Origin: DAOTUL01 sp034437435 | GTDB lineage: Bacteria > Chloroflexota > Anaerolineae > Aggregatilineales > Phototrophicaceae | Direction: 5' to 3' | Assembly: GCA_964417785.1 (NCBI GenBank) | Contig: CAYQJO010000013.1 | Coordinates: 1 to 35,548, forward strand | DNA length: 35,548 nt | Shown here: piece by piece, positions 1 through 7,832 of the stretch | Numbering within the stretch: position 1 is the first letter of the stretch | Layout of the letters: each line of letters opens with the position of its first letter | Position numbers and translations under genes: made by a program | Notes under the pieces: generated by a model | Database searches by the model: none | Seen by the model: only the letters and a program-made list of their open reading frames with translations | What the model was told of the DNA's origin: nothing

Positions 1-59
<59 letters not shown>

Positions 60-98
60 GGGAGATGATCTGCATTCTAGGCTCTGGCTGTATCTCTG

Positions 99-881
99 TC
101 AAGACGCAAGCGCTGCCAGAAAGTCGGTGTGGATATGACCGTTGCTTGCCACCACATACCGCCCCTGATACAGTGATCTCCCCGTTTCACCAGCCACATT
201 TGTTACCGTGCCACCTGCTTCGCTTACACATAACGCCGCCGCCAGGAAATCCCAGGGATTGAGCTTCTGCTCCCAATATCCATCAAACCGGCCCGTCGCC
301 ACGTAACACAAATCCAGCGCTGCCGATCCCATCCGCCGCACCCCGCGCGTTCGCGTCAGCAGACGTCCCCATTCCGCCAGATTGTTATCCGGTGCGGTGG
401 CCTTGTCATAGGGGAATCCGCTGGCAACTACACTTTCCTGTAAGCTTGTCGTGCCAGAAACCACCAGCTTCTTGCCGTTGAGCGTGGCCCCTTCACCGTG
501 AACCGCCGCAAACAACTCGTCATTGACCGGGTTATACACCACCCCTAACAGCGGAGTCATGTCCCGATCTGTCAGGGCGATACTGGTGCAGAACATCGGG
601 ATGCGGTTGGCGAAATTGGTTGTGCCGTCCACCGGATCGACATACCAGCGATATTCGGCCTGGTCGATGGGCGCACCGGTTCCGCCGCCTTCTTCACCGA
701 CAATGTGATAATCGGGGAAATGCTGCTGAAGTGCGCTGATAATCAGGCTTTCGACCTCACGATCCGCTTCTGTGACTACATCGAAAGCCGATGACTTGGT
801 GATCTCGTTGAGCGGCTGTTCAAAAAAACGCATGATAACGGTCCCGGCGTCGCGGGCGATCTGTTCAACAATCTGGAGCAT
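99..881 (-). CDS. Inositol monophosphatase family protein
   Basis: A 260-residue protein of the usual length for the Mg-dependent inositol monophosphatase/SuhB family. The family hydrolyses inositol-1-phosphate or related sugar phosphates; some members act on fructose-1,6-bisphosphate, histidinol phosphate or PAP, and the substrate cannot be told from sequence alone. Metal-site motifs are present: GEEGG at residues 62-66, YVDPVDGTTNF at 80-90 (Asp82, Asp85) and NPWDFLAAA with Asp211 near the C-terminus. The ATG at 881 has a good ribosome site (AGAGGA, RC of 886-891). It is transcribed divergently from the thioredoxin gene and convergently towards nothing visible except the tRNA-Ala gene, which lies downstream on the same strand. 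Confidence in the family is high; the exact substrate is unknown. Confidence 0.93.
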   Translation of the reverse strand: MLQIVEQIARDAGTVIMRFFEQPLNEITKSSAFDVVTEADREVESLIISALQQHFPDYHIVGEEGGGTGAPIDQAEYRWYVDPVDGTTNFANRIPMFCTSIALTDRDMTPLLGVVYNPVNDELFAAVHGEGATLNGKKLVVSGTTSLQESVVASGFPYDKATAPDNNLAEWGRLLTRTRGVRRMGSAALDLCYVATGRFDGYWEQKLNPWDFLAAALCVSEAGGTVTNVAGETGRSLYQGRYVVASNGHIHTDFLAALAS

Positions 882-912
882 GGTATCCTCTGTTTATCAA
901 TCTTGTGGCTTT

Positions 913-921
913 TGCTATTCT
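913..921 (+). promoter_or_regulatory. Extended -10 promoter for the thioredoxin gene
   Basis: TGC followed by TATTCT forms an extended -10. Transcription would start near 928, downstream of the upstream in-frame start at 903, so this element also decides the start of the next gene. No good -35 is seen. Confidence 0.5.
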
Positions 922-995
922 ATGGCGATTCTGATGTAAGAAAAGGGCAGGTGGTGTTGTCTGAGCTTCAGACAAGGGGCAAATGGAGTCCAGGA

Positions 996-1748
996 ATGGC
1001 CGAAATTCTCAAACTGACCGACGCAGATTACACAACCACGCTCGAATCAGGGAAACCACTGCTGGTGCTGTTTTCCAACGGCAATGATCTGCGTAACGAG
1101 TTCAGTGTTGCATTCAAAAAAGCTGCTGAGGAAGCAAACGATATTGTCTTCGCTCAGATTGAAATTGCAAGTAACCCGCAGGCGGCCCAGCAGTTCGAGA
1201 TCAGCACGAAGGCCACCCTCGTCGCTTACTACAACGGCGAAGTGCTGACCCGTCGTTCGCGCCCCTGGGGGACCGATGTCCCGCTGGCAGTTGAGCTTCT
1301 CCAAGATGTGATGCCAGTTGACCAAAACCAACCAATTGAAGAAGAACAAAAACCGAAGGAGCAAGCAATCGTGGATACTAAACCAGTCGTCGTCACTGAT
1401 GAGACCTTCCAGACCGAAGCCATCGACTATCATCTGCCCGTTGTTGTCGATTTCTGGGCACCCTGGTGTGGACCGTGCCGTATGGTCGCCCCCATCCTGG
1501 ACAAGCTCGCAGAGGAATACGCCGGTAAGGTCCGGATCGTCAAGGTGAACGTCGACGAGAATCCGCAGCTTTCACAGGCTTTCCAGGTTATGAGCATCCC
1601 GACTATCATGATGCTGAAGGAACGCAATATTGTCTTCAGCCAGCCGGGGGCGCTGCCGGAACCGGCGATGCGCGATCTCTTCGATCAGTTGATCGATTTG
1701 GAAATTCCGCCGCAAGAAGAATCCGAAGCGGAAACCGAAAACAGCTAG
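996..1748 (+). CDS. Thioredoxin family protein with two thioredoxin-fold domains
   Basis: A 250-residue cytoplasmic protein. Residues 1-107 look like a thioredoxin fold without a CxxC (VLFSNGND where the active site should be). Residues about 108-130 form a charged linker. Residues 131-250 are a classical thioredoxin with FWAPWCGPC (Cys158, Cys161) and the cis-proline motif SIPT. The C-terminal domain should perform thiol-disulfide exchange; the N-terminal domain may bind a client. The frame is open back to 903, but that stretch overlaps the likely promoter at 913-921 and does not look like thioredoxin. The ATG at 996 has GGAG seven bases upstream and is chosen. The acidic C-terminal tail is unusual for a plain TrxA. 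Confidence 0.9.
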   Translation: MAEILKLTDADYTTTLESGKPLLVLFSNGNDLRNEFSVAFKKAAEEANDIVFAQIEIASNPQAAQQFEISTKATLVAYYNGEVLTRRSRPWGTDVPLAVELLQDVMPVDQNQPIEEEQKPKEQAIVDTKPVVVTDETFQTEAIDYHLPVVVDFWAPWCGPCRMVAPILDKLAEEYAGKVRIVKVNVDENPQLSQAFQVMSIPTIMMLKERNIVFSQPGALPEPAMRDLFDQLIDLEIPPQEESEAETENS

Positions 1749-1761
1749 CCTGTATAGATAG

Positions 1762-1789
1762 GAGGGCGTGGCATCTGCGCTGCGCCCTC
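1762..1789 (+). terminator. Hairpin after the thioredoxin gene, possible terminator
   Basis: GAGGGCG (1762-1768) pairs with CGCCCTC (1783-1789) around a 14-base loop, 14 bases after the stop codon. There is no T tract behind it, so termination is uncertain. Confidence 0.35.
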
Positions 1790-1891
1790 GATCCATGAAC
1801 ATTTCACCAACTGCTGACCTGCAGACCTCCTGAACGGACACTTGATTGCCAAAAATCTGAAATGCCCCTGTTCGATGATAGATGATCAACC

Positions 1892-1920
1892 TTATCATTC
1901 TGCCTGAAATGCAGTATCCT
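1892..1920 (+). promoter_or_regulatory. Candidate promoter of the ATPase-helicase operon
   Basis: TTATCA (1892-1897) and TATCCT (1915-1920) are separated by 17 bases. The predicted transcription start near 1927 gives a leader of about 28 bases before the ATG at 1955. Both hexamers are only partial matches to the sigma-70 consensus. Confidence 0.4.
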
Positions 1921-1954
1921 GATTTAAGGTTTTTCAGTTAGCAAGGGATGAACC

Positions 1955-2998
1955 ATGCAGCGTGAGTCGTTGATTGAGAGTCTGGGTACATTGCTTGATA
2001 CGTCTGACAGGCGGCGTCGTGCGACGGATGGCCTGTTGCGCACATTAAAAGGCGCAAATAACGCATTGATAAAAGCTCACCGTTCATTGGATGACTATGC
2101 CGAACAACGGGTTTATCTGGATGAAGCACAGGTCGCCCAGGCACAACAGGCGATGGAAGCGTTAGGCTTCAAAGACGCAGTATATGATCGCCTCTATAAT
2201 ACTTTGCGCCGTGAGTCGAAAGACCTGTCTAACCAGGTGAAGGCACTGCGTGATGTCATCACTGCGCTACAAGGCGACATCGTTGATCTGATCAAACTGG
2301 ATCGTGCCTACCATATTCTCCAGCAAAGCCCCCTCCAGGATGAGGACTTCCAGGCCCTTGTGCCTGATCTGGAAGGCGAAATTGAACAGGCCCAGACCCG
2401 ACTGGGGACTGAATTTGGCGCAGCATTACGCGATGCACTGGCCGAACTCGGTATCGAGATCGGTGGCCGCCCGCCGCGCTTTGAAGTCGGACGGTTTGAA
2501 ATCCTGGCCGATTTTGTGGGCCGGTCGGCGAAAATCAGCTATGGCAAAACAGAACTCGTCCCTCGAGTCAAACTGAGCCTGGAAACCGTCATCAAGGCTT
2601 ATCAAAAAGAAGTCCAATCGGTTGAGAATCGCAACGAAGTCGGTGAGCGCTGGATGCAGCAACTCCACACCGCATGGCAAAACGCACAACTGAAGCAATC
2701 TCGGAAGTCGCAGCGAGTTAACATCGTAGATTGCTATTATGAGCTTGTGCTGCTGCGCCAGAAGCGCAACTTTGGCTCATCGCCCAGCAAAAAGAGCTTT
2801 GTCGATTACAATCGCGCCCAGTTCGCGTATGACTTCTTTGAGTTTACCCACAACCAGAATCTCAGTTACAACGGTTTAACCTTGTCGGCCCACACCGCCA
2901 CCAAATCTCAGGCCGAAAGTCCCAGCCGGAGTATGTGGATTGTCGAGGGAGACAGCCCCTATACAGGACGATACATCTCTGATATTGAATTTGTGTAG
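1955..2998 (+). CDS. Unrecognised alpha-helical protein, first gene of a BREX-like ATPase/helicase operon
   Basis: A 347-residue protein that I do not recognise. Residues 1-160 are rich in Leu, Gln, Arg, Asp and Glu with long predicted helices and likely coiled coil. Residues 165-225 look like a compact alpha/beta segment (GGRPPRFEVGRFEILADFVG). Residues 225-275 are helical again. The C-terminus (about 300-347) is more polar and beta-like. No signal peptide, membrane helix, nuclease motif or P-loop is visible. It is 17 bases upstream of the next ATPase gene and shares its orientation, so the four genes are probably co-transcribed. By position it may be the target-sensing or adaptor subunit, in the place where a TerB-type protein is found in some ATPase-helicase neighbourhoods; that role is inference. 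An AAGGG ribosome site precedes the ATG. Confidence 0.8.
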   Translation: MQRESLIESLGTLLDTSDRRRRATDGLLRTLKGANNALIKAHRSLDDYAEQRVYLDEAQVAQAQQAMEALGFKDAVYDRLYNTLRRESKDLSNQVKALRDVITALQGDIVDLIKLDRAYHILQQSPLQDEDFQALVPDLEGEIEQAQTRLGTEFGAALRDALAELGIEIGGRPPRFEVGRFEILADFVGRSAKISYGKTELVPRVKLSLETVIKAYQKEVQSVENRNEVGERWMQQLHTAWQNAQLKQSRKSQRVNIVDCYYELVLLRQKRNFGSSPSKKSFVDYNRAQFAYDFFEFTHNQNLSYNGLTLSAHTATKSQAESPSRSMWIVEGDSPYTGRYISDIEFV

Positions 2999-3015
2999 CG
3001 AAAAGGACCTGCATT

Positions 3016-4314
3016 ATGCTCCCAGAACGGCCTTTAGCACGTCAGATTATCGAGGTGTTAGGACAGTCCGGCACACCCCCGTCAAAAGGGGTCAGCTTTT
3101 ACAATGTCGGCAATGAATCCCTTCTGAACACCATCGACAAGAATTATCTGGGGTCGTATCTGGCTGATGGTGGGGCCGTGTTCAAGCTGGTTGTAGGCGA
3201 CTACGGCAGCGGTAAATCGCATTTCCTCTACTGTATTCGCGATAGAGCGTGGCAGCGCGATTTCGCGGTCAGCAAAGTCGATCTCAGTCCAAAGGAATGC
3301 CCCTATAACGACCAACGGCTGGTTTATGCGGCGGTTGCGTCGTATATCATCTGGCATGAACTGGATGGTAACGCTCAGGATGAACGCGGCCTGAGCCGAT
3401 TTCTAGAAGGTACGCTGAACCGTCTGCTCCTGCCGCACGGTCTGTATCCTGACGATCCGGAGGCAGCGGAGTTGCCGGAGATCAAGGCATTTCTCCACAC
3501 TCTGCAACTCACACCGGTCGATAGTTTGAGCTACCATAAAGCTATCATCGGTTACTTCAATGCTCTACTCCACAATCAGGAACGTCGTCTGGAATCGCTC
3601 GAAAGGTGGCTGCATGGGGAGACCGTCAGTTCAGAAGATATGCGCGATTTGCGCCTGCTTGGGGTCACCGAACGTATCCGCCGTAACAACGCTTTCAAAA
3701 TGCTGCGTTCCCTGTGTCAGGTGGTGCGAGCCATTGGCTACACCGGCCTTGTTCTGCTGTTTGATGAAGGTGACCGGATGATGAGTGTCGGCGGCAAATC
3801 AGAGAAAATCGCCACCGATAACCTGCGCGAGGTCATCGACCGCTGCCGGGAAGATTTGCCCGGGGCAATGTTCATGTATGCGGTCCCGCCCGCGTTTATC
3901 CACGATATTGTGCCAAAGTATCCCGCTTTGCAACAGCGCGTCCAGACCCCTGGTTACTTTTCGCGGTCCAATCCATTTAGCGCCCAGATCAACATGGATC
4001 AACTGGATATTCCTGATGAGACACTGCTGACCGAGATTGGCTACCGGCTGCTGGCGATCTTCGAGGTCGCTTATGATATAAAGTTCAATGCGGATATTCA
4101 GGCCCGCAACATTGAAATCCTGTCACAGGTCGCCCGTGACTCCTACCTCGCCATCAGCCATCGCCGCCTGTTTGTCAAGACGATTGTCACGGAGTGGTAT
4201 CGACAAAAGGAACTTGGTGAACAGGTCATCAATGTCGAATATGCTGAGGCCGCCATCCGGGGACAGAGTGACAGCTTGTTGCAACTGGCAGACGATGAAG
4301 AGAGACCGTATTAG
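3016..4314 (+). CDS. BREX-type P-loop ATPase (DUF2791, BrxC/BrxD family), first copy
   Basis: A 432-residue protein with Walker A GDYGSGKSHF (residues 61-70) and Walker B LVLLFDEGD (245-253). Between them lies the ERWLHGE segment (196-202) that marks BrxC/BrxD-type ATPases of family DUF2791. In BREX type 2, a BrxD ATPase is encoded beside the Lhr-like helicase BrxHI and both are needed for phage defence; the exact biochemical step is not known. No nuclease or membrane segment is seen. It starts 17 bases after the previous gene and ends two bases before a second, different DUF2791 ATPase. This tandem arrangement suggests a hetero-oligomeric ATPase. Family assignment is firm; a defence role here is inferred from the family only. 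Confidence 0.82.
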   Translation: MLPERPLARQIIEVLGQSGTPPSKGVSFYNVGNESLLNTIDKNYLGSYLADGGAVFKLVVGDYGSGKSHFLYCIRDRAWQRDFAVSKVDLSPKECPYNDQRLVYAAVASYIIWHELDGNAQDERGLSRFLEGTLNRLLLPHGLYPDDPEAAELPEIKAFLHTLQLTPVDSLSYHKAIIGYFNALLHNQERRLESLERWLHGETVSSEDMRDLRLLGVTERIRRNNAFKMLRSLCQVVRAIGYTGLVLLFDEGDRMMSVGGKSEKIATDNLREVIDRCREDLPGAMFMYAVPPAFIHDIVPKYPALQQRVQTPGYFSRSNPFSAQINMDQLDIPDETLLTEIGYRLLAIFEVAYDIKFNADIQARNIEILSQVARDSYLAISHRRLFVKTIVTEWYRQKELGEQVINVEYAEAAIRGQSDSLLQLADDEERPY

Positions 4315-4316
4315 CT

Positions 4317-5723
4317 ATGTCGGCGGATCGCATGGTCGAACACCCTCAACTGGGCCAAGGGACACTTCTTAAGACATACATGGGTGGGTATGAATGGGAG
4401 GTCGAATTTGAATCAGGCCGGCGCTTCCGGCTGCCCGCCCGTGAATTTGAAACTGACGAGACCGAGCAGCCTGTCCGTCCGCAACCGCGCTCGACCGTGT
4501 CCACGCGCCCGGCCATCCTGGATTCTGAGCAGTTCCGCGCCCGGCAAACCCTGGAAGCCTTACGCTATGGTATTGTCCCGATGCAGGATGTGGAGACTCT
4601 TACCATTGGACTTGAGGCGGAACGGGTGAGTCTGGACCGTGCTCTGGCACGGGCCCGAGAGAGCAGCGGTGATGTGCAGTGCGTGATCGGCGATTATGGC
4701 TTTGGTAAGAGTCATTTCCTGGAGTTGGCTGCCCGGCGGGCCTTACGCGAAAATTATGTGGTGATGACAGCCAGCCTGGATTTGCTGGAAGCACCGCCAA
4801 ATAAACCCTATCATGTGTATCACGCTCTGGTTCACTCCACCCGCTATCCCAATGCAGATATAGTGGACACCGGATTGGGGCCGCTTTTGGAGCAGGCATC
4901 CCGAAATCCGGCGGCAGTCAAACAGATGATCGAACAATCACCGATTGCCGACCGCTGCCCTATAGCGCTGGGGCTGGGGGCGCTGGCCGATGCCAACGCA
5001 CAGGCCGTATTCGACGATCTTGTTGGCTGGTTGAGCGGCAGCATTCACCCCACACAAACACTAAAACCCTATATCAAAAAGCTGCCTCGTTTATATCATG
5101 TGGGTGAAACGGCACGCCTGTATACCTATCTGCTGACCGCGTGGGCGCAATTGGCCTCACTGCTGGGATACAGTGGTCTGGCAGTGCTGATTGATGAATC
5201 AGAACATTATTCGCTGCTCCGTGCCAAACAGCGTGGCCGGGCCGACTCGTTCTTCACCGCCATGATCGCCGCTGCGGTGGGAAATAACAGCGCCAGAATA
5301 AACATTGACGATCTGCCGCAGCATCATTTCCGTGATTATCCGACCTTATTTGCAACCGGGGCAAAACTGTACTTCTTGTTTGCATTGACGGAGAGCGAGA
5401 GCAACCTGCCCATCGACGCATGGCTTTCTCCCAGGCAAATCGTGCGTCTGGATGACCGCTATATCGAAAGGGATATACAGAAGTTCATCCGCACATTGAT
5501 GATCTATCATGGAATTGCCTACGCCTACACGCCAGATGATGGTGCGTTCGTCCCCGTCGTATCCGATGTGCCAACCATGCTCTCGCAAACACTCAGCCAG
5601 CACCGCATCAATATGCGCGAACTCATCCGGATCAGCGTGACAATCTTCGACTTGCTGTATCTTCATGATGAACTCACACCGGGAGCCGTCATCTCCGAAT
5701 TGAGGCAGGGTTTGCATCTGTGA
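4317..5723 (+). CDS. BREX-type P-loop ATPase (BrxD-like) with N-terminal SH3/Tudor-like domain
   Basis: A 468-residue protein. Residues 7-45 (VEHPQLGQGTLL..YEWEVEFESGRRFRLP) resemble the small SH3/Tudor-like module found at the C-terminus of UvrD/PcrA helicases and in CarD/RapA-type proteins. Residues 65-468 are a DUF2791 ATPase with Walker A GDYGFGKSH (125-133), a WLSG motif (238-241) and Walker B LAVLIDESEH (288-297); the DESEH ending is typical of BrxD. It is distinct from the preceding ATPase and so is not a recent duplicate. The start lies two bases after the upstream stop, and the end overlaps the helicase start by four bases (GTGA), which indicates translational coupling. The N-terminal module could tether the ATPase to RNA polymerase, the helicase or nucleic acid; this is inference. 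Confidence 0.82.
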   Translation: MSADRMVEHPQLGQGTLLKTYMGGYEWEVEFESGRRFRLPAREFETDETEQPVRPQPRSTVSTRPAILDSEQFRARQTLEALRYGIVPMQDVETLTIGLEAERVSLDRALARARESSGDVQCVIGDYGFGKSHFLELAARRALRENYVVMTASLDLLEAPPNKPYHVYHALVHSTRYPNADIVDTGLGPLLEQASRNPAAVKQMIEQSPIADRCPIALGLGALADANAQAVFDDLVGWLSGSIHPTQTLKPYIKKLPRLYHVGETARLYTYLLTAWAQLASLLGYSGLAVLIDESEHYSLLRAKQRGRADSFFTAMIAAAVGNNSARINIDDLPQHHFRDYPTLFATGAKLYFLFALTESESNLPIDAWLSPRQIVRLDDRYIERDIQKFIRTLMIYHGIAYAYTPDDGAFVPVVSDVPTMLSQTLSQHRINMRELIRISVTIFDLLYLHDELTPGAVISELRQGLHL

Positions 5724-7786
5724 GCGTGGCGGATCGGATGGCCCTCAAAAAGCGCCTGGGACGAACGTGGTCACCTTTTTTCGAGCGTTACGGCAATTTC
5801 ACACCGGTGCAGATGGCTGCTATCCCCGTGTTACTTGACGGTCACAATGCCATCGTCAGTGCGCCCACCGCCAGTGGCAAAACAAGTTCGGTGATTGTTC
5901 CACTGATTGAACGCCATTGCCCGCCCGGTATAGTCGGTCTGCGCATCGTATATTTGACCCCGACTCGCGCTCTGGTCAACGATATTGTGGGACGGCTGTG
6001 GCAGCCGCTCGACTATCTCGGCATTTCGCTGGCGAGCAAAACGCATGATGTCAATACCTTCAATCCGCAGAAACCCGCCAATCTACTGATAACCACACCC
6101 GAGTCGCTCGATTCACTGCTGACTTCCCATGCGCGGATTCTGGCGCATCTACGTGGGGTTGTCCTGGATGAACTACACCTGTTCGACCAGACGCCGCGTG
6201 GAGATCAACTGCGGGTGCTGCTGCGCCGGCTAGAGCAGATACGCCAACATGCAGTCAAAAACGGTGATGATATAGACGCAGAGATGCAAATGGTTGCTCT
6301 ATCGGCGACGCTGACGAATCCCAAAGAAACCGCCGGACGCTATTTTCGGTCCGTCCAGGTGATTCAGGTTGACGGAAGCAGGGCGTTGGAGATGGACTTG
6401 CTGCCCCTGGCGAAAGACTCTGTCGCTGAGCTTCTGGACTATATGCGTTCATTTCGATCACGACACTGGCGCAAGGCACTGATATTCTGTAACAGTCGCC
6501 TGGAAGCCGAGACGTATGCCGCCGCAATCCGGCAGCAGTCGCCCTTTGGCGACGCAGTTTATGTTCACTACTCGAATATTGCACCGGTCCGTCGTCTGGA
6601 AATTGAGGAAAAATACGCGCAAGATGAGGTGGCCGTGTGTTTTGCCACCAACACACTCGAACTGGGCATTGATGTGGGCAACATCGATGTGGTTATTCTG
6701 ATCGGTCCACCGGGGAACAAACAGTCCTTTGACCAGCGTATCGGTCGAGGCAACCGGCGACAGAAAATACAGCGTGTGACCTGTTTCTATCGCTCGCCGC
6801 TGGAACGTCTGATTTTCCAGGCACTCAGTCACGCAAACAACCAGGACCCAATCACCGGTTCCCCCTACCATCTCTCAGTGGTCGTGCAGCAGATTTTCAG
6901 CCTCATCAAACAAAGCCCCCATGGTGGTGTGCGCCTGAACAACCTGTCACACCTGTTGGATGGTTTAGTGCAACCGGCTGATCTGCAAACGATCCTGGCT
7001 CAGTTGCAGCACTTGCATTATCTTAAGACGGTCCGAACAGGTGAATGGCGACCCGACACGAAACTAAACGACCTGTTCGACCAGCAGGCACGCGCTGACT
7101 GCGAACTGAGTATCTACGGCAACATTCAGAACAGCGGTGCATCCAGTCTGGAAATCCGCGATCATTACACACATCAGCCAGTCGCTCGAGTCGATACACA
7201 ATGGTTGGACCGTTCAGTTCTGACTCTGGAAGGCCGTCCTATCCGTGTTGAATGGGTTGATGGTGAGGCCATGTGGGTGTCGCCCTATCGCGGAGAAGAC
7301 CGGCCCGATCAACTACGCTATCGCGGCACGAAAAAGCAGTTATCGTTTGAACTGGCGCAGTTTCTACCAGCCCAGTTCAACCTGGAACCCTCTGTGACGC
7401 CGATGGTGGAAACGCTAAAAGGCTGGTGGTGGTTTCATTGGGCGGGTGACTTATATGGTCAGGTGTTGTTGCATATGTTGAACCCGCATATGACGGCAAA
7501 ACGCACCAAATCCCCCGGCCTGTGTTTGCTCTTACTCGATACCAGCGGCAGTTGGCCTATATGGACACCGCTTCAGGTTCAGCGCCATATTGAAGCAAAC
7601 TATCGCAGCCTGGAGCCGCTCTTGAATCTGGGTGCATTTCATCGGTTTCTCCCTGCATCACTACGACGGCAGGTCGTTGTCGAGCAGTTCAATATCGCCC
7701 GGTATGTCGATTATGTCAATCAGATACAGCCACGTATCGTGCGCGATGAACTGGCTGATGCTCTTTCCAATTTGACCGCCAACTGA
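5720..7786 (+). CDS. Lhr/BrxHI-like superfamily 2 DEAD/DEAH-box helicase
   Basis: A 688-residue helicase. A Q-motif-like FTPVQMAAIP lies at residues 27-36, motif I APTASGKT at 48-55, motif Ia LTPTRALVND near 79-88, motif II DELHLF at 150-155 and motif III LSATL at 194-198. Motif V ATNTLELGIDV is at 309-319 and motif VI QRIGRGNRR at 339-347. All ATPase residues are intact. The C-terminal 300 residues carry no nuclease or zinc motif that I recognise; a Trp-rich patch (GWWWFHWAG) stands out. The GTG start at 5720 overlaps the stop of the upstream ATPase gene. Pairing of a BrxD-like ATPase with an Lhr-like helicase is the BrxD-BrxHI arrangement of BREX type 2. A role in remodelling foreign or damaged DNA is likely but not shown. 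Confidence 0.87.
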   Translation: MSVADRMALKKRLGRTWSPFFERYGNFTPVQMAAIPVLLDGHNAIVSAPTASGKTSSVIVPLIERHCPPGIVGLRIVYLTPTRALVNDIVGRLWQPLDYLGISLASKTHDVNTFNPQKPANLLITTPESLDSLLTSHARILAHLRGVVLDELHLFDQTPRGDQLRVLLRRLEQIRQHAVKNGDDIDAEMQMVALSATLTNPKETAGRYFRSVQVIQVDGSRALEMDLLPLAKDSVAELLDYMRSFRSRHWRKALIFCNSRLEAETYAAAIRQQSPFGDAVYVHYSNIAPVRRLEIEEKYAQDEVAVCFATNTLELGIDVGNIDVVILIGPPGNKQSFDQRIGRGNRRQKIQRVTCFYRSPLERLIFQALSHANNQDPITGSPYHLSVVVQQIFSLIKQSPHGGVRLNNLSHLLDGLVQPADLQTILAQLQHLHYLKTVRTGEWRPDTKLNDLFDQQARADCELSIYGNIQNSGASSLEIRDHYTHQPVARVDTQWLDRSVLTLEGRPIRVEWVDGEAMWVSPYRGEDRPDQLRYRGTKKQLSFELAQFLPAQFNLEPSVTPMVETLKGWWWFHWAGDLYGQVLLHMLNPHMTAKRTKSPGLCLLLLDTSGSWPIWTPLQVQRHIEANYRSLEPLLNLGAFHRFLPASLRRQVVVEQFNIARYVDYVNQIQPRIVRDELADALSNLTAN

Positions 7787-7816
7787 CAGGCTCCCGCCCA
7801 TCTCGGTGAGGTGATC

Positions 7817-7825
7817 TGCTATAAT
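7817..7825 (+). promoter_or_regulatory. Extended -10 promoter of recF; leaderless transcript likely
   Basis: TGC plus the perfect hexamer TATAAT ends eight bases before the recF ATG (7833). Normal spacing puts the transcription start at 7832-7833, on or next to the A of the start codon. No Shine-Dalgarno sequence fits between promoter and start, and no good -35 exists. Confidence 0.7.
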
Positions 7826-7832
7826 ACAGTGT

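Noticed and set aside
903..995. N-terminal extension of the thioredoxin gene to the start at 903
   Set aside because: The extension overlaps the extended -10 at 913-921, has no thioredoxin character, and the ATG at 996 has a proper ribosome site.
7787..7832. recF as fifth gene of the helicase operon
   Set aside because: The 46-base gap holds a strong promoter of its own, and recF is a housekeeping gene; read-through is possible but not needed.
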